Positions 16,357-26,072 of a stretch of DNA of 64,000 nucleotides are shown piece by piece. Both the position numbers and the translations under genes were made by a program. The DNA lies in contig NZ_CP184830.1 in the NCBI RefSeq assembly GCF_049275935.1, positions 2,666,001 through 2,730,000 on the forward strand, written 5' to 3'. Position 1 is the first letter of the stretch; the number at the start of each line of letters is the position of its first letter. The notes under the pieces were generated by a model. The model saw nothing but the letters and a program-made list of their open reading frames with translations. It was not told where the DNA came from and ran no database searches. The DNA is from Endozoicomonas_A sp049275935 (GTDB taxonomy: Bacteria; Pseudomonadota; Gammaproteobacteria; Pseudomonadales; Endozoicomonadaceae).

Positions 16357-17368
16357 GTTCCATGATTGAGTCTTGGATGTATAGGCTTCGTTGCAATCAA
16401 CTACATGCTTTCCATACTTTTTTGCGCACCACTTAAGCCGAATTTTGAATTGGTAGTGATTGAGGTCAAGCATCTGGCGGCAGGTGTTACGGCGAATGGT
16501 GCGAACCTTCTTATCTTTGCGTGTGACCATACCTCTTGTCTCAAAGGTTGGCAAAAATACAACGTCGTAGTTCGACACCAGCTCGAACGCCAGCCGGTTA
16601 TGCAGATCAAGAACAATGTCATCCTTTTTGCATTTCAGCCGGTCAATTTCCCTCTTGAAATGAATAATCCGATCTCTTGCCCACTGGGGCATGTCGGGGA
16701 ACTTAACGCCCTTCTGAGTGTTCAGGATTTTTTGCTTTTGACTGATCAAGCTGTCCACTTGCTTCATCAGTGGGAACAGCTTTGTTTTTGCAACCTTATC
16801 ACCCGCTATCAACGCCTCTTTTTCGCTGTAGCAAGTGGCAAAGGTGCGAACTCCGGGGTCAACTCCAACGCATCTAACCTTCCCTTGGATTTCGGGATTT
16901 AGTTCAATATGTTGTTGAACCTGAATGAACCAGCGACCTTTGTCGTAGGTTATGACACAAGACTTGCCAATCGCTTCTGCTGGCACATCTTCTGTCAGGT
17001 GAATCTTGCCAAGAGCCTGTACGCAGGGATTTAACCCCTTTGGCAAACGGTCAATAGAGAATGAGTGCCTGCTACCTTTGCGGCTTTTGAAACTGATTTC
17101 TGCAAAGCCCTCTTTAGCTCCCTTGAGCTTCTTGTTGTGCTCGCAGACCGCTTTGAATGTGGTCGCTGCCGCCAGTGTTCCATTATCAGAAACAAGCGAG
17201 TTATAAGCCCTGCCACTTTCTTTTTGCTCTTGCTTCACTTGAGCTTTAATGGCAGGTCGCATGTTGATGAATTTTCCGCTGGCATCTTTATAGTCATCAT
17301 TGCGGAAACGCTCAACAGCAAGGTTGTACGACCTGCGATAGAGTATCAGGGCATCGTGATAGGCTTGC

Positions 17369-17764
17369 TTATTCTCTGGGTAAAACCTGATCTTTTTTGA
17401 CGCTACTATCTTTGCGTCTTTTAGCAGATCGCTTCCCGTAGTGGCTATTGCAGAATGAGGTAATGAAACCGATAAGCTCTTGGGTGTCGAATGGCTCACA
17501 GGCGTTATCCGGGTCATCCAAAACCTCGATGTATCCTCCCGATAATTCAACAAGCCATTTGATGAGTCCAAACCCTGATCGGGCAAGGCGATCTTTCGTG
17601 GCAACCACAATATGGGTTGGATTTCCGCACACCGCTGATTCCAGAATGGTTTGCAGTCCTTTTCGCTTAAAGTTGAAAGCACTGGCAATGTCGCTGATAA
17701 ATTCTGCATCAGGGTGCTCTTTGAGTAAGATACGCTTTTGGCTAGCTTTGTAGTTGAACCCCAC
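17369..17764 (-). pseudogene. tnpA: IS607-type serine recombinase, N-terminally truncated
   Basis: The 131 residues include EFISDIASAFNFKRKGLQTI and VVATKDRLARSGFGLI, diagnostic of the IS607 serine recombinase. The N-terminal helix-turn-helix and the catalytic YxRVSS segment are missing, so it is not functional. The 3' end overlaps the start of the split tnpB in another frame, the usual IS607 arrangement. Confidence 0.85.
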
Positions 17765-17798
17765 AAGATAAATTCACCTTTTGACGATTTATCTTGTG
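17762..17798. repeat. Inverted repeat at the edge of the IS607 remnant
   Basis: CACAAGATAAA and TTTATCTTGTG, a perfect 11-base stem with a 15-base loop, at the point where the recombinase gene is truncated. Could be an old end or a hairpin of another element. Confidence 0.5.
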
Positions 17799-17917
17799 TC
17801 TGGCGTAATTAATTTTGCGATTGTTGCAATTTTATTTGACTGCCCGATCTAAATCAATAATCTGGTTCTTGTGAAGTTTTTTCTTTGTTTTCATGAAGGT
17901 TATTGTTGCTACTACCT

Positions 17918-18151
17918 TCATTTCTCATCTTCCAGAAATTCATAATCAACCACTTCCCCTGAGTCCATTTCCGCCTTTGCAATAAGTATCCTTTCAACAA
18001 AGGAATAGGTTAAATCGGGGTTTTCCTCTAATATTTTTCCAATCTTAGCCCAGTGCTCTATTTGCTTGGGTGGGGTTCTACTCAGAGCCGAATCTACGAT
18101 AGTAGCCTTTCGGACTAATTCATCATTAAGTCTCAATGGTGCAGAAGGCAT
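17918..18151 (-). CDS. ParD-like antitoxin (DUF3423 type), orphan
   Basis: A 77-residue protein starting MPSAPLRLNDELVRKATIVD. The pattern LRLxDELVRxAxIxxxALSRTPPKQIEHWAKIGKILEENPDLTY matches the ParD-like antitoxin family. It would bind DNA through an N-terminal ribbon-helix-helix-like fold and neutralise a ParE/RelE-type toxin. No toxin gene follows: the next 150 bases downstream lead into the IS607 remnant, so the partner may have been lost by that insertion. An inverted repeat (GTAGC-5-GCTAC, 18205-18219) lies about 55 bases before the start and may be its operator. Confidence 0.75.
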   Translation of the reverse strand: MPSAPLRLNDELVRKATIVDSALSRTPPKQIEHWAKIGKILEENPDLTYSFVERILIAKAEMDSGEVVDYEFLEDEK

Positions 18152-18204
18152 GACAAATTCTCCAACTGATGATCATTCGTGATATGTAGCAGAGTACAAT
18201 AAAA

Positions 18205-18219
18205 GTAGCAAATAGCTAC
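18205..18219. promoter_or_regulatory. Inverted repeat, possible antitoxin operator
   Basis: GTAGCAAATAGCTAC, a 5-base perfect stem. Position upstream of the ParD-like gene suggests autoregulation. Confidence 0.35.
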
Positions 18220-18294
18220 AAAAAATCCCCGAGACTGGCAACAGACCCACAGTTTTAACCGGGTAGTCTTCCAACACTTAACAGAGCAATGGAT

Positions 18295-18322
18295 GGAACT
18301 AATTATTGGATTAACAGTCAAA
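18295..18322 (+). promoter_or_regulatory. ECF-type promoter for paralog B
   Basis: GGAACTA, 16 bases, TCAAA. The leader from here to the ATG is almost identical to that of paralog A, including the AAAATCAGC/GCTGATTTT inverted repeat. Confidence 0.6.
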
Positions 18323-19320
18323 TGTTATAGAGATTCGTCTTTATTCAGTCAGGTCGGTACTGCAAAGACAGGAATGAGAAAATCAGCTTCAGGGTTTTTC
18401 TTTGTATTAAAGATCTGAACGCTGATTTTCCAGAACATATGGTATTTGGCTGTCCTGTAATGGTTCCAACATACGCCCACAATGGAGGTAGGTAAAATGG
18501 ATTTTTATCAGTTAAAAGGTTTGACTCAACAGCTGCATGAATTGAAGGTGGTGCAACCCAATGGCTTTTCAACAGAAGCAGAAGATGACTCCACCCAGTT
18601 CCTCGGCAGGCAGGTAAAGCGACAGGATGGCACCACCGCACAGACAGAAAAAACTGCTCGAAAAAGAACGGCAAATACAACAGACGACCCTTTACTGCCC
18701 GGTAAATTTCGTAAAAGAATGCCAGAAACTGAAGTTTTACCTATGAAAAATGAGCAATTAATGTCAGAGGGATTCTTCATTGCTACCGGGAGTAAACCGC
18801 TATCTGAACGGCAGGTTAATCTTGAGACACAACCCTTTGATTCAAGAGCTGTAGCTATACAGATGGCCGCCAGGAATCTGGTGAGTCAATTTCAACTTGA
18901 GGCAATAGAAAAGTCACCAACCAATGAAGTGCAATGTGCCGTTTTCCTTGAGTGCCTGAAACTTGATGTTGAGAAAACGGTATTAAAGCTGAACAAAACA
19001 AAAACTCTAAACGGGGCTGAAAAACTTCGGATTATGTTGGCTGCTGAAGAAGAACATAAAGGACCACTTCACGAGGTTTATTGGACACTTTTGAGGATTC
19101 CTTTATCCATCGGATTTGAGAAGGCAAAGAACCTCTTTCAAAGTCTTCCTGATACGCCTTCTCTGTCAGAGGTGCACAATCTAATTAATGAACAGTTGAC
19201 AGCATTAGACCCTCAAATAAAGGTCAGGGACTAATGGGATGGTCCGCCCCTCCTAAACGGCTTCAAATGAGCCAAAATGGAGTTAACCATTTAAACAGGA
19301 TTAACCGGAGCGAACCACCC

Positions 19321-20334
19321 ATGACTATTTCAGTACTTGGTATCGATATTGGCAAGAACAACTTTCACCTGTTTGGTGTTGATGACCAGGGTAGCAAAGT
19401 CATCAGAAAGAAGTTGTCCAGGAAGAACCTTCTGGAGTACGTGGCAAATCTGGAGCCATGCATTATCGCTATGGAAGCTTGTGGTGGTGCTCACTATTTG
19501 GCTCGGTTATTCAAGAACTATGGGCATACTGTCAAGCTGATTTCACCTCAATTTGTCAAGCCTTATGTCAAGACCAACAAAAATGACTACAACGATGCTG
19601 AAGCGATTGCAGAAGCAGCTTCACGGCCCAGCATGCGTTTTGTACCTGTTAAAACGTCAGAGCAGCAGGCCTGGCAACTTCTGCACCGCTATCGTCAACA
19701 AGCGGTTGATCAGAGAACTGCCCTGGTTAACCAGATCCGGGGGTCACTATTGGAAGAAGGTATTGTGGTTGCCCAGGGTATTGGTAAAGTTCGTGCACAG
19801 CTTCCACGAATTCTGGAAGATGCTGAAAATGGACTCCATTCGCTGACTCGTGAGCTGCTACATGGTTTATCAGAAGAGTTGGCCAGTCTTGACAAGCGTA
19901 TTCAACAGTATGACCAGAAAATTCAGGAGCTGGCTGAAAACGACGACGAATGTCGTCGAATGATGACTATGCCGGGTATCGGAGCCATCACTGCCACAGC
20001 ATTGAAGGCAGCCGTTGGTGATGCGACGTATTTTAAATCTGGTCGACACCTTGCCGCATGGTTGGGATTAGTTCCAAGACAGCATTCCACAGGCGGTAAG
20101 TCAGTCCTGCTGGGCATCAGTAAACGGGGTGATAAATACCTGCGCACATTATTGATACACGGCGCACGTTCGGTACTCCACTGCCTCAAAAATAAGGATG
20201 ACCGCTGTAAAAAATGGGTTAGCCAACTTAATGAGCGCAGCAATCACAACGTTGCCGCCGTTGGTCTGGCTAATAAAATGGCTCGGATTGTCTGGGTCAT
20301 CATGACCCGAAATGAAGTTTACAAGGCTGCATAA
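19321..20334 (+). CDS. IS110 family DEDD recombinase (IS1111 group)
   Basis: A 337-residue IS110-type transposase. The RuvC-like DEDD domain shows D9 (GIDIGKNNFH), E52 (IAMEACGG), D89 and D92 (NDYNDAEA). The C-terminal Transposase_20 domain shows MPGIGAITATAL and HSTGGKSVLLGISKRGDKYL with the expected serine. Start MTISVLGIDIG at 19321 follows a GGAG site. It appears intact. Confidence 0.93.
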   Translation: MTISVLGIDIGKNNFHLFGVDDQGSKVIRKKLSRKNLLEYVANLEPCIIAMEACGGAHYLARLFKNYGHTVKLISPQFVKPYVKTNKNDYNDAEAIAEAASRPSMRFVPVKTSEQQAWQLLHRYRQQAVDQRTALVNQIRGSLLEEGIVVAQGIGKVRAQLPRILEDAENGLHSLTRELLHGLSEELASLDKRIQQYDQKIQELAENDDECRRMMTMPGIGAITATALKAAVGDATYFKSGRHLAAWLGLVPRQHSTGGKSVLLGISKRGDKYLRTLLIHGARSVLHCLKNKDDRCKKWVSQLNERSNHNVAAVGLANKMARIVWVIMTRNEVYKAA

Positions 20335-20600
20335 TGAGGTAAAGGCGGCAGCGGCAAAGTAAAGCATAAGCTTAATCAAAGGGGACCCCCCCCGCAGATT
20401 GCGATGAGCATGTACAGTTGATGGCAAACAGGTAAAAACCGGCAACCTGAAACCTGATAGGAGCCTTGGCCCTTGAGGCCGTCGGACTGATAAGGCCAGG
20501 TTGCGCGGATACCCATCAGGGCCAGAGGGTTAGACCTCATGAATAGGCCGTATATATGATTGCAGTTATCTTTGTTTGCTAATTAACAAAACAGGCTCTT
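20335..20600 (+). ncRNA. Candidate bridge RNA region of the IS1111-type element
   Basis: About 265 bases of non-coding sequence lie between the recombinase stop and the right inverted repeat, while the left side has only about 70. In IS1111-group elements the bridge RNA is encoded on this side. The stretch contains short self-complementary pieces (for example GGCCCTTGAGGCC). No limits can be set by eye. Confidence 0.4.
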
Positions 20601-22583
20601 GCAAAACGGGGCGGACCATATAAGGCTCCTAGAGATCCGGCAAACCCTAACATCCGAAAATAACGAGCTTTCTAGAGGATTGTTGAGTGAAGTTGACAGT
20701 ATTGAAGAAAAATATATCCCAAGAGTTGGATGGGATGGCAATTTATCAGACCATGATGATTATGTCGAATTCAAAATCTATTCAAGAAGATTGCTGTATC
20801 TCTATGCAGCCTGTTACGGTTTTTCACAGCAGGGTGATATTGCTGAGTTAATGTCGTACATTAAATCTGTTCTTTATATCATCGAACCAAGTAACTCCTT
20901 TCCAGATAACATCTGGCATATTGCTAAAGAGCTGGCCTATTTGTCGAAACAACCCGGCTCCATCGATTATTGTCACTATATTAGTACCCTGGCCCATTGT
21001 TTGAAAACACCGGCACCTGTCGCCTTACAGTTTAAAAATCTCAAACAGCTCAGTGATATCAAAGGGTTCGCTTTACTTGAAAGCAAACCGCTGGACAAGT
21101 ATCTAACCGTACTCAGAGCAAACATTGATAAGATAGCCCCGGAATATTCGCGGGTATTGCTCGATGCAGTTGACGTTCTGGAAAAAGAATGTGCCGGTAT
21201 ATCACTACCTGAAGGCAAGTCTGATATCAAAGCGAAAGTGCATCGACTTTTAATGATTATTGCCGCCTGCAAATCATCCAAAGAAATAATGGATACTTCA
21301 ATATTGGTTCATTTTGTCACGGCCATCATGGAACATGGCAATAAAAAAAATATACCTTATCTAATCGCTGGGCTGGCCCGTCTGGTTCAGAGTACCCCGA
21401 AAATACAGAAAATACTGGGTGCCCCCGGAATCAGTGGCGGACCGCATTTGCGAATGGCGCCGCTGCAATGGCTGGCATTTGTACCCGATAGACTCTCAGA
21501 AGATGACATCGAGGAACTCTGTCAATCTTTGCAAGCTCCCAGCGCCAGCAAGAGCAGGCGACGGATGAAAGATGGCAAGATTTTCCACCAATGGCTGTCT
21601 ACCCTTGAGCAGATGTTGGCCAGCGAGGTTATGAATAAGGCCATGGTAATGCCGATCCTGAAAAAGCTTACCCAAAGTCTGACTTATGAAAAACTGGGCT
21701 GGCTTTATATGTTATTCAACATGGGATACAGGTTTACTGCATTTCTGGACAGAATGGGCTTGAGCTGTCAGAAGGAAGGATTACCATTGATGATCGCTGA
21801 AAAAGGGGCTGACGCTTTGGTGGGAGTGAATAAAAAGTTCTCAAAATGGCTAATGAAACAACGACATCACCATCTCCTGCCTTTTTACATGGCATCAATG
21901 ATAGAACAGGGGAATGCAGCAGTTATAGACCTTACGCATCAGTTTATAGAGACCAGTGTTAACAGTACTTTTATTCAGAGCAGGCAGTCAACATTGAACA
22001 ATCCACACTTGCAGGCCGTTTACAAGAAATACCCCCGATTTGAAGCAGGTTGGGGAGCGAACTTCAGTGGCTTCAGCGAGGAAACCCGAAACAAGCTCTT
22101 GTCCCAGGGGGAAACCCTGAAGCTGACAGAAGACCCCTGGGATCTTTTTATCAGTGGGCTTGAAGTTAAAAGCTGCATATCACCAGACGGCCTACATAGT
22201 TATAGACGTGGACTGATGAGCTATGTGATGGATGGACGCAATGCCATGATTGTCATAAAGAACCAAAAAGGAAATATCCTCAGCAGAAGTGTTATTCGCA
22301 TGGTGCTGGACCAAGATGATAGCCCTGCGTTATTGCTTGAAAAAGGCTATCCCGATCAGAGTAATTTATTGTTCATCGATGCCGCACGGGACATTGCTGA
22401 CGAGATGGAGCTTCCTCTTTACCGCTGCGTGGATGCAAAAAAAGGTGAAAAAGTGAAAGTTCTGGAAGGAAGGGCGCCTTTCGATTACTTTGACGAGTTT
22501 CTGTCAACAAAAGAGAGGCAGGAACTTACGATTACCAAAGTACAACGTGATGTAAGGTAGTCACAACGGATGCTTCTAGTACA

Positions 22584-23207
22584 TCACTCCGATTTGATCG
22601 TCGGGTAAAGCTTCTTGAGTTTTACCCGAGCATCCTCGGTCGTAAATCGCCATTCCATTTTGCTTTCTACACCATTACGCTGGGACTCCCACGCTTCAAT
22701 CTCTGCCATGTTGAGCCAGCTTCCATGCTTGGGTGTATAGATGATTTCCAACTTACTGGCCAACCGATGAGCCTCTCCTGGTTCAAAGGCTTTATAAAGA
22801 GATGCAGGTGTATGTGTGTTCAGGTTATCCATGACAAGACGGATGACATCAGCTTTTGGGAAGTGAACATCAACCAGCTGTTTGATCTGGTGAGCCCAGT
22901 CGCAGGCAGTTCGGCTATCAGTCACCTCGATATGTCGCCAACCTTCCAGTGGCGCAAAAAACATGAAGAGAGAACTCACACCATTGCGCTCATACTCATT
23001 GTCATATTTTAGGGGTTGGCCAGGCTTCATAGGGAGTGGAGTCCTGACCTCCAAAGTATGCTGCTTACTGCTCTCATCCATACAGATCAGTGGTCGATTC
23101 GGATCATGTGGTTGTTGATAAACATCCAAAACACGTTCCATAGCGCAAACAAATTCTGCGTTCGCTTTTTTTGGAATACACCACTCCTTTTTCTGCCAAG
23201 GCTTCAA
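22584..23207 (-). CDS. IS630 transposase, catalytic part (OrfB)
   Basis: The 207 residues hold the DDE domain: LICMDESSKQ (first Asp), RLVMDNLNTH (second Asp) and SWLNMAEIE (Glu). It overlaps OrfA by four bases and is probably reached by frameshifting rather than its own ATG, since the run of eight A's at the junction (23214-23221 on the plus strand as T's) allows slippage. Confidence 0.85.
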   Translation of the reverse strand: MKPWQKKEWCIPKKANAEFVCAMERVLDVYQQPHDPNRPLICMDESSKQHTLEVRTPLPMKPGQPLKYDNEYERNGVSSLFMFFAPLEGWRHIEVTDSRTACDWAHQIKQLVDVHFPKADVIRLVMDNLNTHTPASLYKAFEPGEAHRLASKLEIIYTPKHGSWLNMAEIEAWESQRNGVESKMEWRFTTEDARVKLKKLYPTIKSE

Positions 23208-23644
23208 CTCGTTTTTTTTAACTCTCGGCCAATGGTTTGATGCGAGATGAAATCGACATGCTCCAACTCAACTATACGGTCAGCGAGAAGCTGTAGCGTC
23301 CAGCGGCTATGACCTTCTGGTGGTGTTGAGCAAGCCAGAGCTGTCAATGCCGCCTGCTGCTCCCCCTGGAGTTTTCTTGGGCGGGCAATGCCATTGAACT
23401 TGCTATTAACAGCAATATCCAGCCCTTCAAGTACACAGCGTTTGCGTGTTCTCTGAACCGTTTTCGTTGAAACACCACAGGTTTGGCTGGTCTGGAGCTC
23501 CGTCAGTTTTGGCCCGTTTTCATCGAGACACAGGAGGATCTGTGCATGAATACGTTTATGCTTGGCCACCTTGGTTTGGTGAATGAGGTCTTTTAATTGC
23601 TGCTGTTCGTCTATGGACAGGCGGATACGGTATTGAGCTGGCAT
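23204..23644 (-). CDS. IS630 transposase, DNA-binding part (OrfA)
   Basis: The 146 residues carry the helix-turn-helix region (LTELQTSQTCGVSTKTVQRT) and the linker with QTIGRELKK, which in full-length IS630 proteins leads directly into the DDE domain. The frame ends just past a run of eight A's, after which OrfB continues in another frame. Programmed frameshifting is known in this family; a plain mutation is the alternative. Confidence 0.85.
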   Translation of the reverse strand: MPAQYRIRLSIDEQQQLKDLIHQTKVAKHKRIHAQILLCLDENGPKLTELQTSQTCGVSTKTVQRTRKRCVLEGLDIAVNSKFNGIARPRKLQGEQQAALTALACSTPPEGHSRWTLQLLADRIVELEHVDFISHQTIGRELKKTS

Positions 23645-23777
23645 AGGTCACCCTGATCTGAATCAGGGAGAATAATGCCAGAATGGAAAATTCCGGCATT
23701 GCTGCAGGACAAAGAAATTTGAGTTATGTACTAGGCTCCTCAGGTGTCAACCGCTATCCCCAAAACCACTGCCCGTA

Positions 23778-25319
23778 TCACTCACCATCTGGACCGTCAT
23801 CGCCGCCATAGCTACCGAAATGGTAGGAATGACCATAGATACTATCTGGTTCCTTTTCTTTCACCTTGTATGCAGGCACCCGCCAGGCACCACGTTTCAC
23901 CAGCTTTTCGAGGATATAGCGGTTCTGATGGGCTTCACTGTAGTAGTGAGCATAAGTGTATGCCGTCCACCGAGAGGGGGGGCACGGTAGGGAGGTGGTG
24001 GTGTAAGCATTAATATTTTCTACAGCACCCGGGGTGTTAAGAAGGGTTTCCATGGTATGGGTGTTACCTTTTTTTGCTGCCAGTATCAGGAGCGTTTTAC
24101 CTGACTGTGTCTTACAGTTAAGATCAAAAAGTCGCCGCCCGGCAGAATCTTTCAAATTCACCAGATACTTCGTTGCTGCTGCCGGGTCACGATAGTTCAT
24201 CACTACATCTATCATAAGCTTGGAACCTATCTGTTCTTGTTTTAATGCGCTGACCAGATGAGAGTTTTTCAGCAACTGATTGCAAAATAACTGACAATTT
24301 CTCAAGACTGCATGTTGAAAGGCATAAACGGCAAGTAACTTTGTCTGACCGTTTGCCAACTTAATCTGAGCTTCAGGCTGATTTTCGAGGGCTTTTAAAG
24401 TAAGTTCCCTCTGTTGCTGATCGGTAATCTTGTAATCCCCCCAGGCGCTAAAAATCAGCATCAACAAATGAAAATCAGATTTGTTTTGTTGATGCACAGT
24501 GGCTTTTTCCTCAAGCAGTAAACTAACCATTGACCAATGATTCGCCTTGGCGGCTGCAATTATTGGCGTGTCGCCACTTTTAGGGCTTTGATGGTTGATA
24601 TCAACACCCGCCTTTCTCAACAGACTTTCAAGGACTACTAGATTATTGGCAACGGCTTTTCTGTAGAGCCTTTGACCGGATTCCGTTCGGGCAAAAGATT
24701 GAAGCAGCTGTTCAACTTGTTGCGCTTGACTGCTCACCAAACTCGCAGGCGAAAAATTATGAGTTGATTTTTTGAAGAAATTATCAACTGCTTTTGTTAC
24801 CAATCCATTCAGCTTGCGCCTCATGAAGAAACCAGGACTTTTGCCAGAACCACCATCGGGCTTAATTTCCGGGCTGAGAGCTTTTTGAAGCAGTATCGTT
24901 TCCAGCAGTGCTTTAGCTTTATCATTGTGAGATCCTTTTCTTCCTCCAGTCTGCTGAACTCTATCGCCATGCAAAAGTGAGGGATCTGGTAATGATAATT
25001 CTTCGAGCTGTTCGCGCAATCTACTGTCAGACTCTGAATGAAATTTGTCTCTGTTAGTTGTTGCACAGCTGGTGTATTCCATTGCATTTGCGAACCGGGG
25101 GGACATATTCCTGCCTTCAGTCGTCATTCGATCAGCAAGTGGAACTGCCGCTGGGTATGAAGGATGCCTTCCAACAACGGGTGGTGAGTAGCCAGAGCTG
25201 CCAGCGCCGACGCAGGTGCTGGCACGACCCTGAAAATTACCCGGTTGATTACGTTTACTGTTTGCACCAGAGACTGGGCTAAGGACAGTACCCGCTTTTA
25301 AGTTTGTGGCTGGCTGCAT
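23778..25319 (-). CDS. Ankyrin-repeat protein, putative effector
   Basis: A 513-residue protein. Residues 1-110 are Ser/Gly/Pro-rich and disordered-looking. Ankyrin repeats are seen at about 214-247 (RLYRKAVANNLVVLESLLRK), 248-281 (GDTPIIAAAKANHWSMVSLL) and 404-437 (GKTLLILAAKKGNTHTMETL); weaker ones probably lie between. Ankyrin repeats bind proteins and are common in effectors of host-associated bacteria. No signal peptide or membrane segment. The start at 25319 follows GGGAGG. An ECF-type promoter lies 52 bases upstream. Host action is inferred from fold, promoter and neighbours. Confidence 0.82.
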   Translation of the reverse strand: MQPATNLKAGTVLSPVSGANSKRNQPGNFQGRASTCVGAGSSGYSPPVVGRHPSYPAAVPLADRMTTEGRNMSPRFANAMEYTSCATTNRDKFHSESDSRLREQLEELSLPDPSLLHGDRVQQTGGRKGSHNDKAKALLETILLQKALSPEIKPDGGSGKSPGFFMRRKLNGLVTKAVDNFFKKSTHNFSPASLVSSQAQQVEQLLQSFARTESGQRLYRKAVANNLVVLESLLRKAGVDINHQSPKSGDTPIIAAAKANHWSMVSLLLEEKATVHQQNKSDFHLLMLIFSAWGDYKITDQQQRELTLKALENQPEAQIKLANGQTKLLAVYAFQHAVLRNCQLFCNQLLKNSHLVSALKQEQIGSKLMIDVVMNYRDPAAATKYLVNLKDSAGRRLFDLNCKTQSGKTLLILAAKKGNTHTMETLLNTPGAVENINAYTTTSLPCPPSRWTAYTYAHYYSEAHQNRYILEKLVKRGAWRVPAYKVKEKEPDSIYGHSYHFGSYGGDDGPDGE

Positions 25320-25371
25320 TATTCGTTCCTCCCTTCCTGATTAATCGCATTAATTATATTGATCCTAAGAT

Positions 25372-25400
25372 TTTGACTCGAAAATGCATCAAAAAGTTCC
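25372..25400 (-). promoter_or_regulatory. ECF-type promoter for the ankyrin gene
   Basis: On the minus strand: GGAACTT, 17 bases, TCAAA, with the -10 ending 52 bases before the ATG. The sequence around it is unrelated to the other leaders, so this is an independent match to the pattern. Confidence 0.6.
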
Positions 25401-25532
25401 CTGATTCAGTTCGATTTAAATTGAGGACAAAAGGTTCTCCTGTTTCACAGCGAGGTATTTTCATAATCTCCTGATTTTTCTGGCTTCGGGGAGTGCGCCA
25501 ATACTTAAACTGAGCACAGCCTGATAATGGAT

Positions 25533-25819
25533 GGAACTAATTATTAGCTAAAATGTCTGAATTATTATGAGTCTCGACTCAATCGTCTTATATCTCCGCC
25601 TGCCCGGCTCGATTGGGCAATGCTTCCAAAGTCTGACTTACGAAAAATTATTTTTTGCACAGCATGGGCTTCAGCTGTCAGAAGGAAGGATTACCATTGT
25701 TGATCGCCGAAAAAGGGGGGGAGTGTTCTGGAGGGAGAAAATAAAGCGCTCTCACTTTGACTCGATCAAAGGAGAGACAGGCAGTGACGTTTACCAATGT
25801 AAAACGTGATGTAAGGTAG
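25533..25819 (+). pseudogene. Remnant of a fourth A/B/C-family copy
   Basis: It has the family promoter (GGAACTA, 16 bases, TCTGA at 25533-25560), then jumps to a middle-gene piece from about 25626 (CCAAAGTCTGACTTACGAAA; LSEGRITIVDRRKRG matches the CQKEGLPLLIAEKG region in a shifted frame) and to the gene end at 25780-25819 (GAGAGACAGGCAGTGACG ... GATGTAAGGTAG). Most of the gene is deleted. Confidence 0.75.
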
Positions 25820-25838
25820 CCAGATGCTTGTCCAGTGA

Positions 25839-26049
25839 ATAAGTACTCAACCATACGAAATCATATTTTCTGACTTATTGTTCAGGCACTCGCGGCAACT
25901 GCTCCTGCGTTGCTCTAGCTCCTGCATCCATGCAGTCGTGATGCGTTGCAACTCTGGTCACATAGCTTGCTATGTTCCCGTTGTTGCGCCTTGCAGAGCA
26001 GCTGCCTAATAAGCCAGAAATATTCGATTCCGTATGGCTGAGTACTTAT
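25839..26049. mobile_element. MITE-like element with long imperfect inverted repeats
   Basis: ATAAGTACTCAACCATACGA at 25839 is repeated inverted at the other end (complement of about 26030-26049: ATAAGTACTCAGCCATACGG), and the similarity continues inward for about 60 bases (TTTCTG(A/G)CTTATT, GCAGCTGCTC). It holds no gene. It separates the remnant from paralog C. Confidence 0.65.
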
Positions 26050-26072
26050 GCCTACCGTACCGCTGAGGTAAA

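Larger units (their letters stand above)
14506..17517 (-). pseudogene. tnpB: IS607-type tnpB, split by an IS1634-type insertion
   Basis: The N-terminal part (about 17450 down to 16364) reads KKIRFYPENKQAYHDALILY and includes the RuvC aspartate in VGVDPGVRTF, a glutamate in FLPTFETRGM and NEAYTSKTQSWN. The frame stops there at the insertion. The C-terminal part resumes at 14619 with WNDTIDEKLGSFKVIKGEGF and ends DRDINGARNVFLKCLTR, with the last RuvC aspartate. The codons for Trp-Asn are duplicated at both junctions. The upstream start is unclear; 17517 is an upper limit. Confidence 0.85.
19239..20619 (+). mobile_element. IS110/IS1111-type element
   Basis: Bounded by subterminal inverted repeats ATGGTCCGCCCC (19239-19250) and GGGGCGGACCAT (20608-20619), typical of the IS1111 subgroup. 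It splits paralog B between the codons for VRD and the EIRQTL segment. Exact ends are a few bases outside these repeats. Confidence 0.85.
18497..22560 (+). pseudogene. Large effector-like protein, paralog B, disrupted by IS110
   Basis: The 5' part (18497-19234) matches paralog A closely from MDFYQLKGLTQQLHELKVVQ to about residue 245 and then runs into the insertion. The 3' part resumes near 20620 and stays open to the same VQRDVR end at 22560. Between about 20900 and 21920 it is nearly identical to paralog A (12765-13760), with only a few changes, while the flanks differ by roughly a tenth, which suggests gene conversion. The insertion separates the two parts, so no full protein is expected; a C-terminal fragment could be made from an internal start. 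Confidence 0.85.
22579..23731 (-). mobile_element. IS630-type element at a CTAG site
   Basis: Ends GTACATCACTC (22579) and GAGTTATGTAC (to 23731) are inverted repeats. Each side reads CTA/TAG, consistent with TA duplication in a CTAG target. Removing it restores GATGCTTCTAGGCTCCTCAG, which resembles the sequence after paralog A (GATGCTTGCAGGCTCCTCAG). Confidence 0.85.

Noticed and set aside
25567..25809. 80-codon frame as a separate gene
   Set aside because: It starts in unrelated repeat sequence and then runs through shifted fragments of the A/B/C family; it is part of the remnant.
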